Below are positions 14,668-24,081 of a DNA stretch of 64,000 nucleotides, in pieces. The notes under the pieces are model-generated. The model searched no databases, was not told the DNA's origin, and was given only the letters and a program-made list of their open reading frames with translations. The DNA comes from an uncultured Sutterella sp. (GTDB lineage: Bacteria > Pseudomonadota > Gammaproteobacteria > Burkholderiales > Burkholderiaceae_F). The stretch spans positions 15,051-79,050 of the forward strand of contig CABQGK010000011.1 in the NCBI GenBank assembly GCA_902463725.1. Reading direction: 5' to 3'. The position numbers were made by a program, and so were the translations under genes. The first letter of the stretch is position 1, and each line of letters starts with the position of its first letter.

Positions 14668-16536
14668 TTAAAACACGTAGGTGCTATCAAATACACTCAA
14701 AATCACGCGCCCGCCGATAAAGTGCGCAACGAGCACAAGGGTGTTACCTTTGTCCCCCCATGAGGGAGCGCTACCGCGATTCGCCCATACCGCGTTCTCA
14801 ATCTTCAGTATGGTTTTCTCGGTTGCCGTCAAAGCGATCACCTTGACATCAGACTGAGTAACGTCACCAGCCTTAAAGTTCAAATAGACAAACCCTGACG
14901 TTTTAATGACCGTTGTGGATTGCGTGGAAATTTGCACGTAGTATCGGTATCGGTATTCGTCAGGATCAGGGGTGTTTATAGGCCGCGGGTCTTCAGGCTC
15001 GTCGCCATCACCAAAAGGATCGTTAATCGTAGGAACGGTAGACCCCGTTAGTGTTACTTCAAGTGCTGTCTCATAGCCCGATAGCGTCCCGCGGTTGCTC
15101 GCGGCCAATTCCGAGAATGTAGGCTTGGTCGATAGCTCGGAGTACGCAACCGCATCCTTCAAAGCCAGTGCGCCTAATCCCAAGTTCGTACGCGCCGCCG
15201 CGGTATCCGTCAAGTCAGAGAGATTCTTCGATGCGTAGAGCACGCCCGTAGGAGTGGCGCTTGCAAGTTCGTCCTTCGTCGCGTACGTGGCTGCAACATC
15301 AACACTCTTGGCATACGGATTGAGCGCCGCAGTCAACTCATCATCGTGAACCAAATCATCAGGTAGCGTTACCTTGAGCTGGCTCTTCTGCTCTTCCGTC
15401 AAGTCGTCCCAACGGAGCGGATCGCCCTTGTCTCCCTTCTCACCTTTGTCACCCTTCAAGCCTTGCGGACCGCGTAGCGCTTCCAGTTGCTCAGGCGTAA
15501 AGTCCGTGTAGACAAAGGGATCTCCCTTGTCGCCTTTTTCGCCACGATCGCCTTTTGCGCCACGATCGCCCTTATCACCTTTTTCGCCCTTGTCGCCCGT
15601 CAGTCCACGCGGCAGTTTGAATGCCCACTGCAGACCGTCCCCTAAGCGGTTGAGCGTCACGGTCGGTAGCGAATCAGGCGTCATCATCGTTACGGTTGCA
15701 GATGGATTGTTGAGCGTATTAACCGTGCTTTCAATCTCATCAAGCGACGCATCAATAGACTTGCGGGTTTCGGTCACCGTGTTGTCAACTTCTGCCTTAA
15801 CCGCCTGCGTTGCTGAGAGCGTGTTAGCCGCAGATGCCGCACTGGCACTGGCGCTCTTGGCGCTTTCGCTTGCGTTGGTTTCACTTGCCTTCGCATTGGT
15901 CTCACTCGTTTTGGCCGCGGCAGCAGAGTTACTCGCACTGTCTGCAAAGCTGGCCGCATCACGCAAAGAGGCCGCAGCATTGACCTCACTCGTCTTGGCT
16001 GCTGTAGCGCTACCTGATGCTGACTGCGCAAAGTTTGCCGAGCTTGCCGCCGACTGCGCCGACTGCGTAGCAGCGCCCGACGCGGCATCTCGCATCTCTT
16101 CCATTGACGTGATGAGTGCGCTCGTTTTATTGAAGGAGTCTTGCGCAGAGGTTGCACTTGCTTTGGCTGCATTCTCACTAGCTAACGCAGCAGAGGCAGA
16201 TGCAGCGGCTGCACTCTGTAAGTCGCTTGCAGAATTTGCTTTAGCCGTGGCCGTATTAGCCGCATTCACTGCCGTGGTCTTTAGCTCATCAATTGCCGCC
16301 TTGTAGGCTACGTAGAAATCAGCTAGCTGGTGGTCGTTATCGTCAGACGGCGTGATGTTCATCACGGCTAGCAGATTAGTATTCTCCTGGCAAAACATGT
16401 GCACCCACCACGCGCCGAGACGTGTGGCGCCTTTACCCGTTACGGGGTCTCCGTTACTCGGATAGCCGACAGACGGATTTGTAGGGCGCTCTGGTGGCGT
16501 CTGAGATGCGTCCGCGTAAAACGAATTAAATTTCAT
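14668..16536 (-). CDS. Tail fibre protein with collagen-like repeats
   Basis: Host-recognition fibre, 622 aa. Residues 1-65 form an N-terminal attachment domain (YPSNGDPVTGKGATRLGAWW) also seen in the next gene upstream. Residues 88-250 are an Ala/Ser-rich heptad-like stalk. Two collagen-like Gly-X-Y stretches lie at 311-340 and 356-373 (GEKGDKGD type), joined by a short linker. The C-terminal 240 residues should hold the receptor-binding head. Collagen repeats are a known trimeric stalk element of phage fibres. The repeats make slippage-based length variation possible. Confidence 0.88.
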   Translation of the reverse strand: MKFNSFYADASQTPPERPTNPSVGYPSNGDPVTGKGATRLGAWWVHMFCQENTNLLAVMNITPSDDNDHQLADFYVAYKAAIDELKTTAVNAANTATAKANSASDLQSAAAASASAALASENAAKASATSAQDSFNKTSALITSMEEMRDAASGAATQSAQSAASSANFAQSASGSATAAKTSEVNAAASLRDAASFADSASNSAAAAKTSETNAKASETNASESAKSASASAASAANTLSATQAVKAEVDNTVTETRKSIDASLDEIESTVNTLNNPSATVTMMTPDSLPTVTLNRLGDGLQWAFKLPRGLTGDKGEKGDKGDRGAKGDRGEKGDKGDPFVYTDFTPEQLEALRGPQGLKGDKGEKGDKGDPLRWDDLTEEQKSQLKVTLPDDLVHDDELTAALNPYAKSVDVAATYATKDELASATPTGVLYASKNLSDLTDTAAARTNLGLGALALKDAVAYSELSTKPTFSELAASNRGTLSGYETALEVTLTGSTVPTINDPFGDGDEPEDPRPINTPDPDEYRYRYYVQISTQSTTVIKTSGFVYLNFKAGDVTQSDVKVIALTATEKTILKIENAVWANRGSAPSWGDKGNTLVLVAHFIGGRVILSVFDSTYVF

Positions 16537-16546
16537 CCTTTACTCC

Positions 16547-17323
16547 TTACACATGAATGCACACTAGTGTTTTGATGGCAGCAGGCTGCACCGTCGTAAC
16601 GTCATCTTTGTAAATGGGGCTAGTGCGAGAGGCATCAATGAAAATCTCTATTGCACCGTCCCAACTGCCGCGCCGAGTGCCGTCAAAACCACCGTTTCGA
16701 ACGACAATCACCGGGCCGTTATTACTCGCTCTTGTGGTGAAGTCGCTGAAGTTACCAATGCGTCCCTTGATGTTTGGCAGTGCTGGCTCGATGAGCTCAC
16801 CAATGCCCGTCATACTTCCTTCAAAGACGCGACCACGCACGTCGGGCACATTGAATGTGGTTGAACCGTCGCCCGCGCCGTGTTTTGTTCCAATGGTCGC
16901 AAAGAGTGCGGCATAGGCCACACGTGATAGCGCACGGCCGTCGCACGGAATCCACTTATCTGAGGGTGGGGCGTCAAGGTCAAAAAAGCCATAAGTGCCC
17001 GCGCTAATGCCGTCGCTTGCTACTTCAGTCTTTATTTGCTCAATCGCCTCATCTAATGCCGCTTCTGCCGCACTCACTCGCGCTTCAATACGCGCCGCAA
17101 TGGCTCGACTGAGTTGGTCATACTCATTGCCTGCGGGGTCAATCCCTGCCGCAACAATTGCATTACGGATTTCTTCCGTGACGGCATGAAACCAATGCGA
17201 TCCTGGAATAGTGGCCAATTGCCCTGATGTAGCACTGCCGTCTGTTGGATAGCCTTTAGAGGTTTCCGCAGACGGCATGGCTGGCGCCGTCTGCACTGCG
17301 TTAGCTAGGTAGATTCTGTCCAT
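16547..17323 (-). CDS. Tail fibre / tail collar domain protein
   Basis: 258 aa. Residues 1-70 repeat the attachment domain of the collagen fibre (YPTDGSATSGQLATIPGSHW). Residues about 112-165 form a Phage Tail Collar domain (PPSDKWIPCDGRALSR, then TIGTKHGAGDGSTTFNVPD), which occurs in short fibres and collars. The C-terminus is short and probably forms the receptor-binding tip. Together with the collagen fibre it gives the phage two fibre proteins built on one N-terminal module. Confidence 0.85.
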   Translation of the reverse strand: MDRIYLANAVQTAPAMPSAETSKGYPTDGSATSGQLATIPGSHWFHAVTEEIRNAIVAAGIDPAGNEYDQLSRAIAARIEARVSAAEAALDEAIEQIKTEVASDGISAGTYGFFDLDAPPSDKWIPCDGRALSRVAYAALFATIGTKHGAGDGSTTFNVPDVRGRVFEGSMTGIGELIEPALPNIKGRIGNFSDFTTRASNNGPVIVVRNGGFDGTRRGSWDGAIEIFIDASRTSPIYKDDVTTVQPAAIKTLVCIHV

Positions 17324-17334
17324 TTTTCTTCAAC

Positions 17335-17961
17335 CTATTCCGATAAATAACCAATTCGCAAATCAACGTGTGCTGGTGCGTAACGTCTCAGCAGGCACTC
17401 GACAATCTTGTCTCCCCACCATGAGAGCGGATCATTGACGCCGCTTAGCGTGTCAAAGTAGTAGACCTTGCCTGAGTGCCCCGTATAGATGCTCACTAGC
17501 ATGGTGTGATGGATGTTGTCGTTATCAATAAGCAAGTCCATCAGCGTCGACGTTACGCGCCACGGCCGATACTCTTCAATCCTGATCCTGTAGCCATAGC
17601 TCTCTGCTAGCTCAATGAAGAACCTGAAGGTCTGCCCGCCAACCGTCGTGACCTTATGTACAAGCGCTTGACGTAGCATCTGGGCTGTGAGTTTGTTTGC
17701 GAGCAACTCGCCCCAAAGCGCAAGACATTCATCAGGCACCCCCCATTGCGTGAGCCATTCTTGAAAAGTCTCAACACAAAAGCGCGGGTCTGCTTCTCGG
17801 ATGAGTGCATCAATGCGAGCGTCTGCGCGCTGAAACTCCATCGCCCAGCACTCAACCATGATGCCCATCACGCTTGCTACGTCATCACGCGACCACGCTA
17901 GCCCATGCGGTAGTAGCGCTCTAATCTGCGCCGAGTATTCGCCTTGCGTGACTACTGCCAT
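17335..17961 (-). CDS. Baseplate protein, Mu gp48 / YmfQ (DUF2313) family
   Basis: 208 aa protein of the contractile-tail baseplate wedge. The N-terminal LLPHGLAWSRDD and DPRFCVETFQEWLTQWGVPDECL follow the DUF2313 pattern, and the C-terminus carries RRYAPAHVDLRI. It lies downstream of gp47 (overlap 10 bases) and upstream of the fibres, the conserved Mu gene order. Confidence 0.85.
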   Translation of the reverse strand: MAVVTQGEYSAQIRALLPHGLAWSRDDVASVMGIMVECWAMEFQRADARIDALIREADPRFCVETFQEWLTQWGVPDECLALWGELLANKLTAQMLRQALVHKVTTVGGQTFRFFIELAESYGYRIRIEEYRPWRVTSTLMDLLIDNDNIHHTMLVSIYTGHSGKVYYFDTLSGVNDPLSWWGDKIVECLLRRYAPAHVDLRIGYLSE

Positions 17962-18986
17962 GTGATAGCCCCCACAATTGGAAGAATGCCCACATCAGGC
18001 TTGATGTCTTCAGCGGGCTCAACAAGCACGTGATTCACTTCCCCTGTTGCCCCCGATATCGCCGCACGGATATGCGAGAGGTAAAGCACTCGCCCAGGCA
18101 CTGCCTCACGCTGAAATAGCTCTACGAGTGCCTCTTTAATTCGCGCCTTAACTGTTTCATTGTCAGGCTCAAGGTCTTTAATCGTGAAATTGATCGTTTG
18201 CGTTTTCGGCGCATACACCGCAACACGCGCCGTCACGGGTCTGACACTATCGATGTAATCCTGAACCGTCTGCCGCATGGTGTCTGTTGGCACAATGTTT
18301 TCTAGCCCGTCACAGACAAAGCGAATAACGACACTGCCCGTACCTTCTTCACGCGGGTACACCCAAGCACGCGTTACGCCACTCACTTCCAGTGCCCACG
18401 CCTCATAGTCCTGCGCCGTGCCCGCATGCGGCCGCTCGCGCACGCGCGCCAAGAGTCGTGAGCGCAGTGCGTCATCGGTCTCTTCTTCCACGCCGCCGCT
18501 AATTTCTCCCGCCGTGGCCGTTGACTTCACGCCAGCAATCGGAGAGATAAGCGTGAGCGTCTCGCCCGCGGCTAGGTTGCCTGCAGAACCTGCAATCAAC
18601 GCCTCAACTGTGGCTGCGCTCTCTGCGACGGCTGATGTGGTCTTGTACTGCGTACCAAGCTGAGACTGCAAAAGCGTGCCTACTGGCACCTCAACGGCAC
18701 TGCCCGAGAAGGAAAACGTTACCGTGCCATGAGCCTTAGCAGCCGCCTTGCGCAGTACGCCATAGAGACTGCCCCAGTGGTCAAGGTAATTGCCTTCTGC
18801 GGTATCGAAAAAGAGCTGACGCGAGATGTATTCAGCGTAGCCGTGCAGTGAGTGAGACACTGCCGCCATTACCATGGCATAGACCTTGGCATTAGAGCGC
18901 CGTAACTGTGGCGTAGAGAGGCGGGATTCAATATCCGCAGTCACTCGTTTGATAATCGTTTCAAGTGTCGGTCGTTCAAATGGCAT
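17952..18986 (-). CDS. Baseplate J-like protein (Mu gp47)
   Basis: 344 aa wedge subunit of the baseplate. It matches the Baseplate_J family: N-terminal PTLETIIKRVTADIESRL, central GTVTFSFSGSAVEVPVGTLL, EEETDDALRSRLLARVRERP and GVTRAWVYPREEGTGSVVIRF. It sits between gp46 and gp48 homologues as in phage Mu. The start at 18986 is 3 bases from the gp46 stop. Confidence 0.92.
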   Translation of the reverse strand: MPFERPTLETIIKRVTADIESRLSTPQLRRSNAKVYAMVMAAVSHSLHGYAEYISRQLFFDTAEGNYLDHWGSLYGVLRKAAAKAHGTVTFSFSGSAVEVPVGTLLQSQLGTQYKTTSAVAESAATVEALIAGSAGNLAAGETLTLISPIAGVKSTATAGEISGGVEEETDDALRSRLLARVRERPHAGTAQDYEAWALEVSGVTRAWVYPREEGTGSVVIRFVCDGLENIVPTDTMRQTVQDYIDSVRPVTARVAVYAPKTQTINFTIKDLEPDNETVKARIKEALVELFQREAVPGRVLYLSHIRAAISGATGEVNHVLVEPAEDIKPDVGILPIVGAITWQ

Positions 18987-18989
18987 TTT

Positions 18990-19400
18990 TTACCCCCATA
19001 CGCTTTGAAAGCGCAAATTCAGTTGAGACTTATCGGGCTTGGTGATGGTTACCGAAAGATCAAGGCGGTTAAGCGCGCCACGTTCTGCCGTGACGTCGAC
19101 CGCGCTCGCAATCCTGTCTTTGATCAGCCACTCAAGCGCCTCTTCTGCGTACTCTTTTGCCGTCACGATCGTCTCGTCTGTGAGCTTTGCGCGCATCAAT
19201 AGCCAAAGCTTTGAGCCAATCACGTCACCGCGCTCTTCAGCAAAGTTGTCTCCCCACCAGCCATACTTCGAGCGGCCGCTGAGCTCATCCGTGTCTGCTG
19301 CGCGCTGCCACGTGAAGAGACTGATTTCGACAGCACGTGCCAAGTCCTCATCGAGAAAGTCAGACAGTGTGGCCTCGCGCCCATTAATGAACACTTCCAT
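18990..19400 (-). CDS. Baseplate protein, phage GP46 family
   Basis: 136 aa homologue of Mu gp46, a baseplate wedge component related to T4 gp25. Family features are SLFTWQRAADTDELSGRSKYGWWGD and a C-terminal sheet DLSVTITKPDKSQLNLRFQ. Its place between gp45 and gp47 homologues supports the call. Confidence 0.88.
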   Translation of the reverse strand: MEVFINGREATLSDFLDEDLARAVEISLFTWQRAADTDELSGRSKYGWWGDNFAEERGDVIGSKLWLLMRAKLTDETIVTAKEYAEEALEWLIKDRIASAVDVTAERGALNRLDLSVTITKPDKSQLNLRFQSVWG

Positions 19401-19411
19401 CTCTAACCTCC

Positions 19412-20014
19412 TTAGCGCGGGGCGCTTGTTGTGCCGCCCGAGTCGCCCGTGTGCGTGTGGTTGATCAGGCTGATGCCACCCGCAGTAACGTCTCCAGTGG
19501 TCGTGAGCGACCCTGTAGCGCTCGAATTGGGCGCATCAAAGCTAATGGCGCCGCCCGATAGCGTGATAGAAGGCGCATTTACCTTGACCGCACTTGTGCC
19601 GTTGAGCGTGATCGTGGCACCACTGAGCTTGATATCGCCCGTGGTCTTCACCTCAATCGGGTCTGCCACGCCATCAATCACAATGCCCTCACGCGATAGC
19701 AACACCTTGCGCTTTTTGTCGTCGAAAATCGCAACCTCGCCGCCCTTAAGGCCCGTGAGGCGATAGCGCCTATCCGCCACCATCAGCACAATCGTGTGGT
19801 TACGGTCTCCTGAGAGACTGCTTGCGAGTACTTCACTGCCCATAAGTGGCTCGCTCGTGAAGCCATAAGGCTCGAAGTGCTCAACGTTGTCGCGCACGTC
19901 TCCCGCCAAAAGCTCCGTCTGCACAGTGCGCATAGCCCTGCCGCCATCAGCGCCAGTGAGTCGCCCCCGACAGATCAGCGCCCATACCTTTTCTTGTAAA
20001 TCGCTTAATGTCAT
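19412..20014 (-). CDS. Baseplate assembly protein / tail spike, Mu gp45 (gpV-like)
   Basis: 200 aa trimeric membrane-puncturing spike of the baseplate hub. The N-terminal OB-like part carries GEVxxxxxxEPYGFTSEPLMGSEVL-type residues, and the C-terminal half (residues 115-190) is a repetitive beta-helix (TTGDIKLSGATITLNGTS) ending HTHTGDSGGT, where the H-x-H motif can bind the apical iron seen in other spikes. It overlaps the hub gene by 4 bases. Confidence 0.9.
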   Translation of the reverse strand: MTLSDLQEKVWALICRGRLTGADGGRAMRTVQTELLAGDVRDNVEHFEPYGFTSEPLMGSEVLASSLSGDRNHTIVLMVADRRYRLTGLKGGEVAIFDDKKRKVLLSREGIVIDGVADPIEVKTTGDIKLSGATITLNGTSAVKVNAPSITLSGGAISFDAPNSSATGSLTTTGDVTAGGISLINHTHTGDSGGTTSAPR

Positions 20015-21132
20015 GACTTAGACCAATTAGCCTCTTCCGTTTTGCCCTTAGCGTTGAGCCCAAGTGAGCTATTGCTTGTTGCTTTAGCCTTCTTCGGTAG
20101 CTCTTTCTCGTCAGTGTCAAGTAGCGCTTCAGGATGTATGCAGCGCAGTGTGGCCGTGGTGCCGCCATCGCCCTTTGTTAGCGTGACTTGGTCAATGAGT
20201 AGCACTTGATCAACGCCAAAGATTGAGTCGACCACGCGTACTAGCGTGTTTGGGCGCCACAGCTCTCCGTTACTCTGCCGCCAGCCTTGCACGGTGTAAG
20301 TGAAGGTCTCTGAAGCCCCTAGCGCATGGTTGCGCAGAAGCTGTGCGCGCGCCTGCATGGCACTCTGCCGCGCATCACCGCTTTGCAGGTACACAAACTC
20401 ACGCGGCCTATAGCCCTCGACAGTGGCCGTGGCCTTTGTTTGGTTTGCCGTGACCGACAAATTGCTATCTGAGTTAGCCGACTGGCCGACCACGGTGTAA
20501 CACGAGTAGACCTGACTGCCGTTGACCGTCCTTGAGCCCGTGAGCACGTTTTCACCGAGTTTGAGCGCATCAGTCGTGTTGCCGCCTGCGCCCGCCTTCG
20601 TGATGACCAGATCACCCTTGGCGTTATCGGTGAGAATCAAGGAGTGCTGCTTAGAGACTTCTTCAAGCGCGCTCTTGATCTTCTTTGTGGGCGTCACGTC
20701 TAGCGTGGTCTTTTCTGTCGCACTGACCTCATCCACGACACTGATGCCGTAAGGAGCGGCAAGCGCGGCCACAACGTCCCGTACCGTCACACCCGAGAAT
20801 CGGTGCGCACTCTCAAGCGGCATCGTGCACTCAACAAGGTCAATCGTTTTGCTCGCGCCCGCAATGGATAGGTTCACCCCTGTGGCCGAATAGCTCGATG
20901 AGGAGGTAGTGACATAGCCCGTCGCTACCACGTCATTACCTATCTTGAAGGTCACCGCGTCACCAACACGCGGAAGTCCCTCAAACGGGTTGGCCGTTGT
21001 GCCAGAGAGGTCTTGCGTAAACGACACATTGAATTGCCGCGTAATGTTCACAAGCTCGCAAGTAATGCTCGCGCTTGTCCACCACGAAAAGTCAACGCCG
21101 TTCACACTCAGTGTTACTTTGTTTTCGTCCAT
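20011..21132 (-). CDS. Baseplate hub protein, Mu gp44 / late control D family
   Basis: 373 aa hub subunit related to P2 gpD and T4 gp27. The N-terminus (VTLSVNGVDFSWWTSASITCELVNITRQFNVSF, shown in part by key residues) starts the first barrel, and GEQFxx-type sequence WRPNTLVRVVDSIFGVDQVLLI lies in the C-terminal barrel. The ATG at 21132 follows GAGTGA; a GTG at 21141 would add 3 residues and overlap the upstream gene. It lies between the DNA circularisation and spike genes as in Mu. Confidence 0.85.
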   Translation of the reverse strand: MDENKVTLSVNGVDFSWWTSASITCELVNITRQFNVSFTQDLSGTTANPFEGLPRVGDAVTFKIGNDVVATGYVTTSSSSYSATGVNLSIAGASKTIDLVECTMPLESAHRFSGVTVRDVVAALAAPYGISVVDEVSATEKTTLDVTPTKKIKSALEEVSKQHSLILTDNAKGDLVITKAGAGGNTTDALKLGENVLTGSRTVNGSQVYSCYTVVGQSANSDSNLSVTANQTKATATVEGYRPREFVYLQSGDARQSAMQARAQLLRNHALGASETFTYTVQGWRQSNGELWRPNTLVRVVDSIFGVDQVLLIDQVTLTKGDGGTTATLRCIHPEALLDTDEKELPKKAKATSNSSLGLNAKGKTEEANWSKS

Positions 21133-21133
21133 A

Positions 21134-22363
21134 TCATTCACTCAACAGTTTGAGCGGCACCACTGGCACAAAGCCTGGGCGCGCAATACGGTTGCGCTCG
21201 ATAAGCTCAAGGTCACGATTCGCGTCACCATAGAACTCATACGCAATCACCACGGCAGGCAGCACACTGCTGGGCGTGTAAGTCACTAGCCGCGCCTTAG
21301 ACTCAGCCTTAGTGGTTAGATTGAGCCAAACGGCCGCGCGAGCGTCCTGAAGCGCCTGATAAAGCTCATCGTCTTCAACCTTGAGCGCCTCACGGTCAAT
21401 CGTCGCTAGTAGGTCATCGCGAATGGCAATGAGGTCTTCATAAGCCAAGGGCGGCACTGCGTCTGACGTGTTGGGCTTATCAAGCTCCGTGCCGATATTG
21501 GCCACTGCGCCAACCGCGTTAGCGATTGACACTTGGCGGATCAATCCGTTAAACGCTTCTGTGACCATAGCAATTTCGTAGGACTGCGTACCTTCTGAGT
21601 GCAAAACACTTGTTTCTGTGTTGAGCTTGTCATCGTCACAAATTCGTCCAACATTCTTTGCTACTGCGCGCCATGCGGCCGCGGCAGACGCAAAGCGCGA
21701 GAGGCCAAGAGCGCCCGCAAGCTCAACCGCAAAGCCTGAAGCGCCTGAGCCAAGAAGCGAAATAGCCTCATTCATGGTTGAAGCGATATCTTCAGAGATA
21801 CCGAAAACCTGATTAATCTCTGAGATTGCATCAATGCCAAGCGCCTTATTGATGTTTCCTACAATCTGCTTGGCCACATAGTCCTGCAGAGAGCTCACCT
21901 TGATCTTTCGTGCGAGTGCCGCAAGCGATGAGGTTTTGAGCGCTTCTGCCTTTTCCTTTACGACATAAGCGGGATCAGCCTCTTGTGAGGGGTAAGTCTG
22001 CTCGCCACTCTCAGAGAAGGTTGCATCAAAGTCCGCACGCAACAATTTGAGTGAGTAGTGAACTGTTAGCCCCTGAGGCGTAACCATCATGCGACCTAGC
22101 CACGGATGCACAAGCTCGCCCGCGCCGCGTTGCTCAAACTTCTCCTGAAACGCCTTCATCTGCTCGACGTAATCAGCGCCCACAAAAAAGCCCTTTACCG
22201 TAAAAGTTCTTGCCGATCGGCCGAGATCTTCAGTAAAGGGCGTATCGCGCTCTGGATACTCATGCACCACCACACGTCTACCAGTGGTGTGGTCGGTTTC
22301 AGTTACGTGGAAAACCGCGCCTCTGAAACTCGCTACCCGCAGCGGTTTACTCGTTTCTGCCAT
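21134..22363 (-). CDS. DNA circularisation N-domain protein, Mu gp43
   Basis: 409 aa tail/baseplate protein containing the DNA_circ_N domain in residues 5-100 (ASFRGAVFHVTETDHTTGRR, then FVKGFFVG-like TVKGFFVGADY and HPWLGRM). Despite the family name it is a structural component between tape measure and hub in Mu-like tails. The ATG at 22363 overlaps the tape-measure stop (TGATG) and has GGAG upstream. The central region is alpha-helical and Ala-rich. Confidence 0.85.
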   Translation of the reverse strand: MAETSKPLRVASFRGAVFHVTETDHTTGRRVVVHEYPERDTPFTEDLGRSARTFTVKGFFVGADYVEQMKAFQEKFEQRGAGELVHPWLGRMMVTPQGLTVHYSLKLLRADFDATFSESGEQTYPSQEADPAYVVKEKAEALKTSSLAALARKIKVSSLQDYVAKQIVGNINKALGIDAISEINQVFGISEDIASTMNEAISLLGSGASGFAVELAGALGLSRFASAAAAWRAVAKNVGRICDDDKLNTETSVLHSEGTQSYEIAMVTEAFNGLIRQVSIANAVGAVANIGTELDKPNTSDAVPPLAYEDLIAIRDDLLATIDREALKVEDDELYQALQDARAAVWLNLTTKAESKARLVTYTPSSVLPAVVIAYEFYGDANRDLELIERNRIARPGFVPVVPLKLLSE

Positions 22364-24081
22364 CAAAAGTCTCCAAACGTCGAAACACGGCCAACGGAAT
22401 CAACTTTCAGCTGTCCGTTCGTCGCTTTCATCTCTTCAATCTGGGCGCTGGTGCCGTCTGCTGCCTTAAGCGAGATGGTGAGTTCGCCATTCATTCCTGC
22501 ACCCGCCATTACTGGTGCGTAGGAGGGCGGGGCCGCGCTCTTCAGCGTGCTCGCGCCAGTGCTTGGCGTTTTTCCGTCAGAAAACCAATCCTTAAACCAA
22601 TCAGGTGCCCACGACATGGCCGTGTTAAAGGCATCCGTAATCATCCCCTTAAAGGCGTCTTTGACGCGGCTTGCCGTCTTAACAATGCTGGTGACCACAC
22701 TGTCGACCATATTGCTAAAGAGATTCTTGATTTCCTGCCAAAGTGTCTTGACGGTACCAAGAACGGCATTCACGACTTCTTTCATCTTGGCCTGAATAAC
22801 GTCAAGCCACTCGGAGAGCGTCGAAAAGAGTGAGTCACTGAGTGACGCCACTGCCGCCACGATAAAACCGAAGGGGCTTTTGGCGATCGCGGGGAATTTC
22901 TCAACAAAAGCCGTGTAACGCGCCTTCACACGATCAAACCACGCGGTAATGTCGTCCCAGAAATACCAAAGTGCGCCAACCGCAGCCACAATTGCCGCGC
23001 CAATGGCTACAGGGAGTGCACCAATTGCGACCACAATGCCTGCGATCACCTTCACCACACCAGCAATCGCGAGTGCGAACGTGAGCACGCTATTGACCGC
23101 ACGGATAGCAAAGAACGCGGCCACAACCTTGAGGATGTTGCCTAAGCCCCCCATTGCATCAATAAAGCGCGAAATCCACTTGAGAGACGTGCTTATTCCG
23201 TCACCGATAGCCGCAAAGTCCACACGATCGAGCGCGTTACTCATCGCATTCACGGCCTCTGCTGCTTTGTTCGAAATCAGCTCACGATTTGCTACGACAA
23301 TGGCTTGAAACTTATCGATGAGCTTCATGAGAATCGGCGCGAGCTTTCCGCCCATTCGCGCAATCAGCGAGTCAATCACAAGTTTGAAAATCCCAAACTT
23401 GTCGCCAAGCGCCGCCGCGTTCTGCACGTCTTGCGGGTCAATGATGGTGCCAAGGTCATCAGCCTTTTTGGCCATCTCATCAAGCCCTGCTGCGCCATCC
23501 TTGAGCGCGGGCACAAGGAACTTGCCTAGGTCATCACCAAAGATATTGTTCAGGATGATGGCGCGCTTAGTTGGATCCTCATTAGCCTTAACGGCATCAG
23601 CGATTTCACGCATAACGCTTGCCGCATCACGCGCCTTGCCGCTTGAATCCTTCCACTGAATATTGAGCTCCTTGAACATCTGCACAAGGTTAGCGTTCTG
23701 CCCACTTGCGGCCTTACCTAGCTGCAGAGAGAGCTTTGCTATGGCATTGTCCATCTGCTCTTGTCTCATGCCCGAGAGCATCGCGGCCACACGCAAACGC
23801 TGAAGCGCACCAGTGGCAACGCCCGCGCGCAGTGCCGCCTTATCAATCGAGTCACCAAGCGTGACAAACTGACTCACCGCGCCTGAGAGCGAAATAGCAC
23901 CAACGCCCGACAATGCCGCAAAGGGCTTAGCGAGCGTTGCGCCAATCGTGCCCGCTTGATTGAGAGCGTTAGAAAAAGCACGGTCAAATGAGCGCACGTG
24001 CTTGCGCACACTCTTAAGCGCCTTTTCAAACGGTTCTGTGTTCAGGCTAAACCGCGCACTTAGCGAGAATTCCTTTGACAT
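22363..24081 (-). CDS. Tail tape measure protein (Mu gp42-like)
   Basis: 572 aa protein that sets tail length and is ejected with DNA. It has an N-terminal helical part (LDDSIDKAALRAGVATGALQ-type residues near 70-90), a strongly hydrophobic stretch around 310-370 (ILKVVAAFFAIRAVNSVLTFALA and GIVVAIGALPVAIGAAIVAAV, given in part) that may insert in the host membrane, and helical C-terminal segments. GGAGGAG lies before the ATG at 24081, which overlaps the frameshifted chaperone. At 572 aa the predicted tail is short to medium in length. Confidence 0.85.
   Translation of the reverse strand: MSKEFSLSARFSLNTEPFEKALKSVRKHVRSFDRAFSNALNQAGTIGATLAKPFAALSGVGAISLSGAVSQFVTLGDSIDKAALRAGVATGALQRLRVAAMLSGMRQEQMDNAIAKLSLQLGKAASGQNANLVQMFKELNIQWKDSSGKARDAASVMREIADAVKANEDPTKRAIILNNIFGDDLGKFLVPALKDGAAGLDEMAKKADDLGTIIDPQDVQNAAALGDKFGIFKLVIDSLIARMGGKLAPILMKLIDKFQAIVVANRELISNKAAEAVNAMSNALDRVDFAAIGDGISTSLKWISRFIDAMGGLGNILKVVAAFFAIRAVNSVLTFALAIAGVVKVIAGIVVAIGALPVAIGAAIVAAVGALWYFWDDITAWFDRVKARYTAFVEKFPAIAKSPFGFIVAAVASLSDSLFSTLSEWLDVIQAKMKEVVNAVLGTVKTLWQEIKNLFSNMVDSVVTSIVKTASRVKDAFKGMITDAFNTAMSWAPDWFKDWFSDGKTPSTGASTLKSAAPPSYAPVMAGAGMNGELTISLKAADGTSAQIEEMKATNGQLKVDSVGRVSTFGDF

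Noticed and set aside
15527..16306. Open frame opposite the tail-fibre stalk
   Set aside because: It reflects the repetitive Ala/Ser and collagen codons of the real fibre gene; low-complexity translation only.
14668..16536. Search for a diversity-generating retroelement acting on the fibre
   Set aside because: No reverse transcriptase and no template/variable repeat pair seen in the window.
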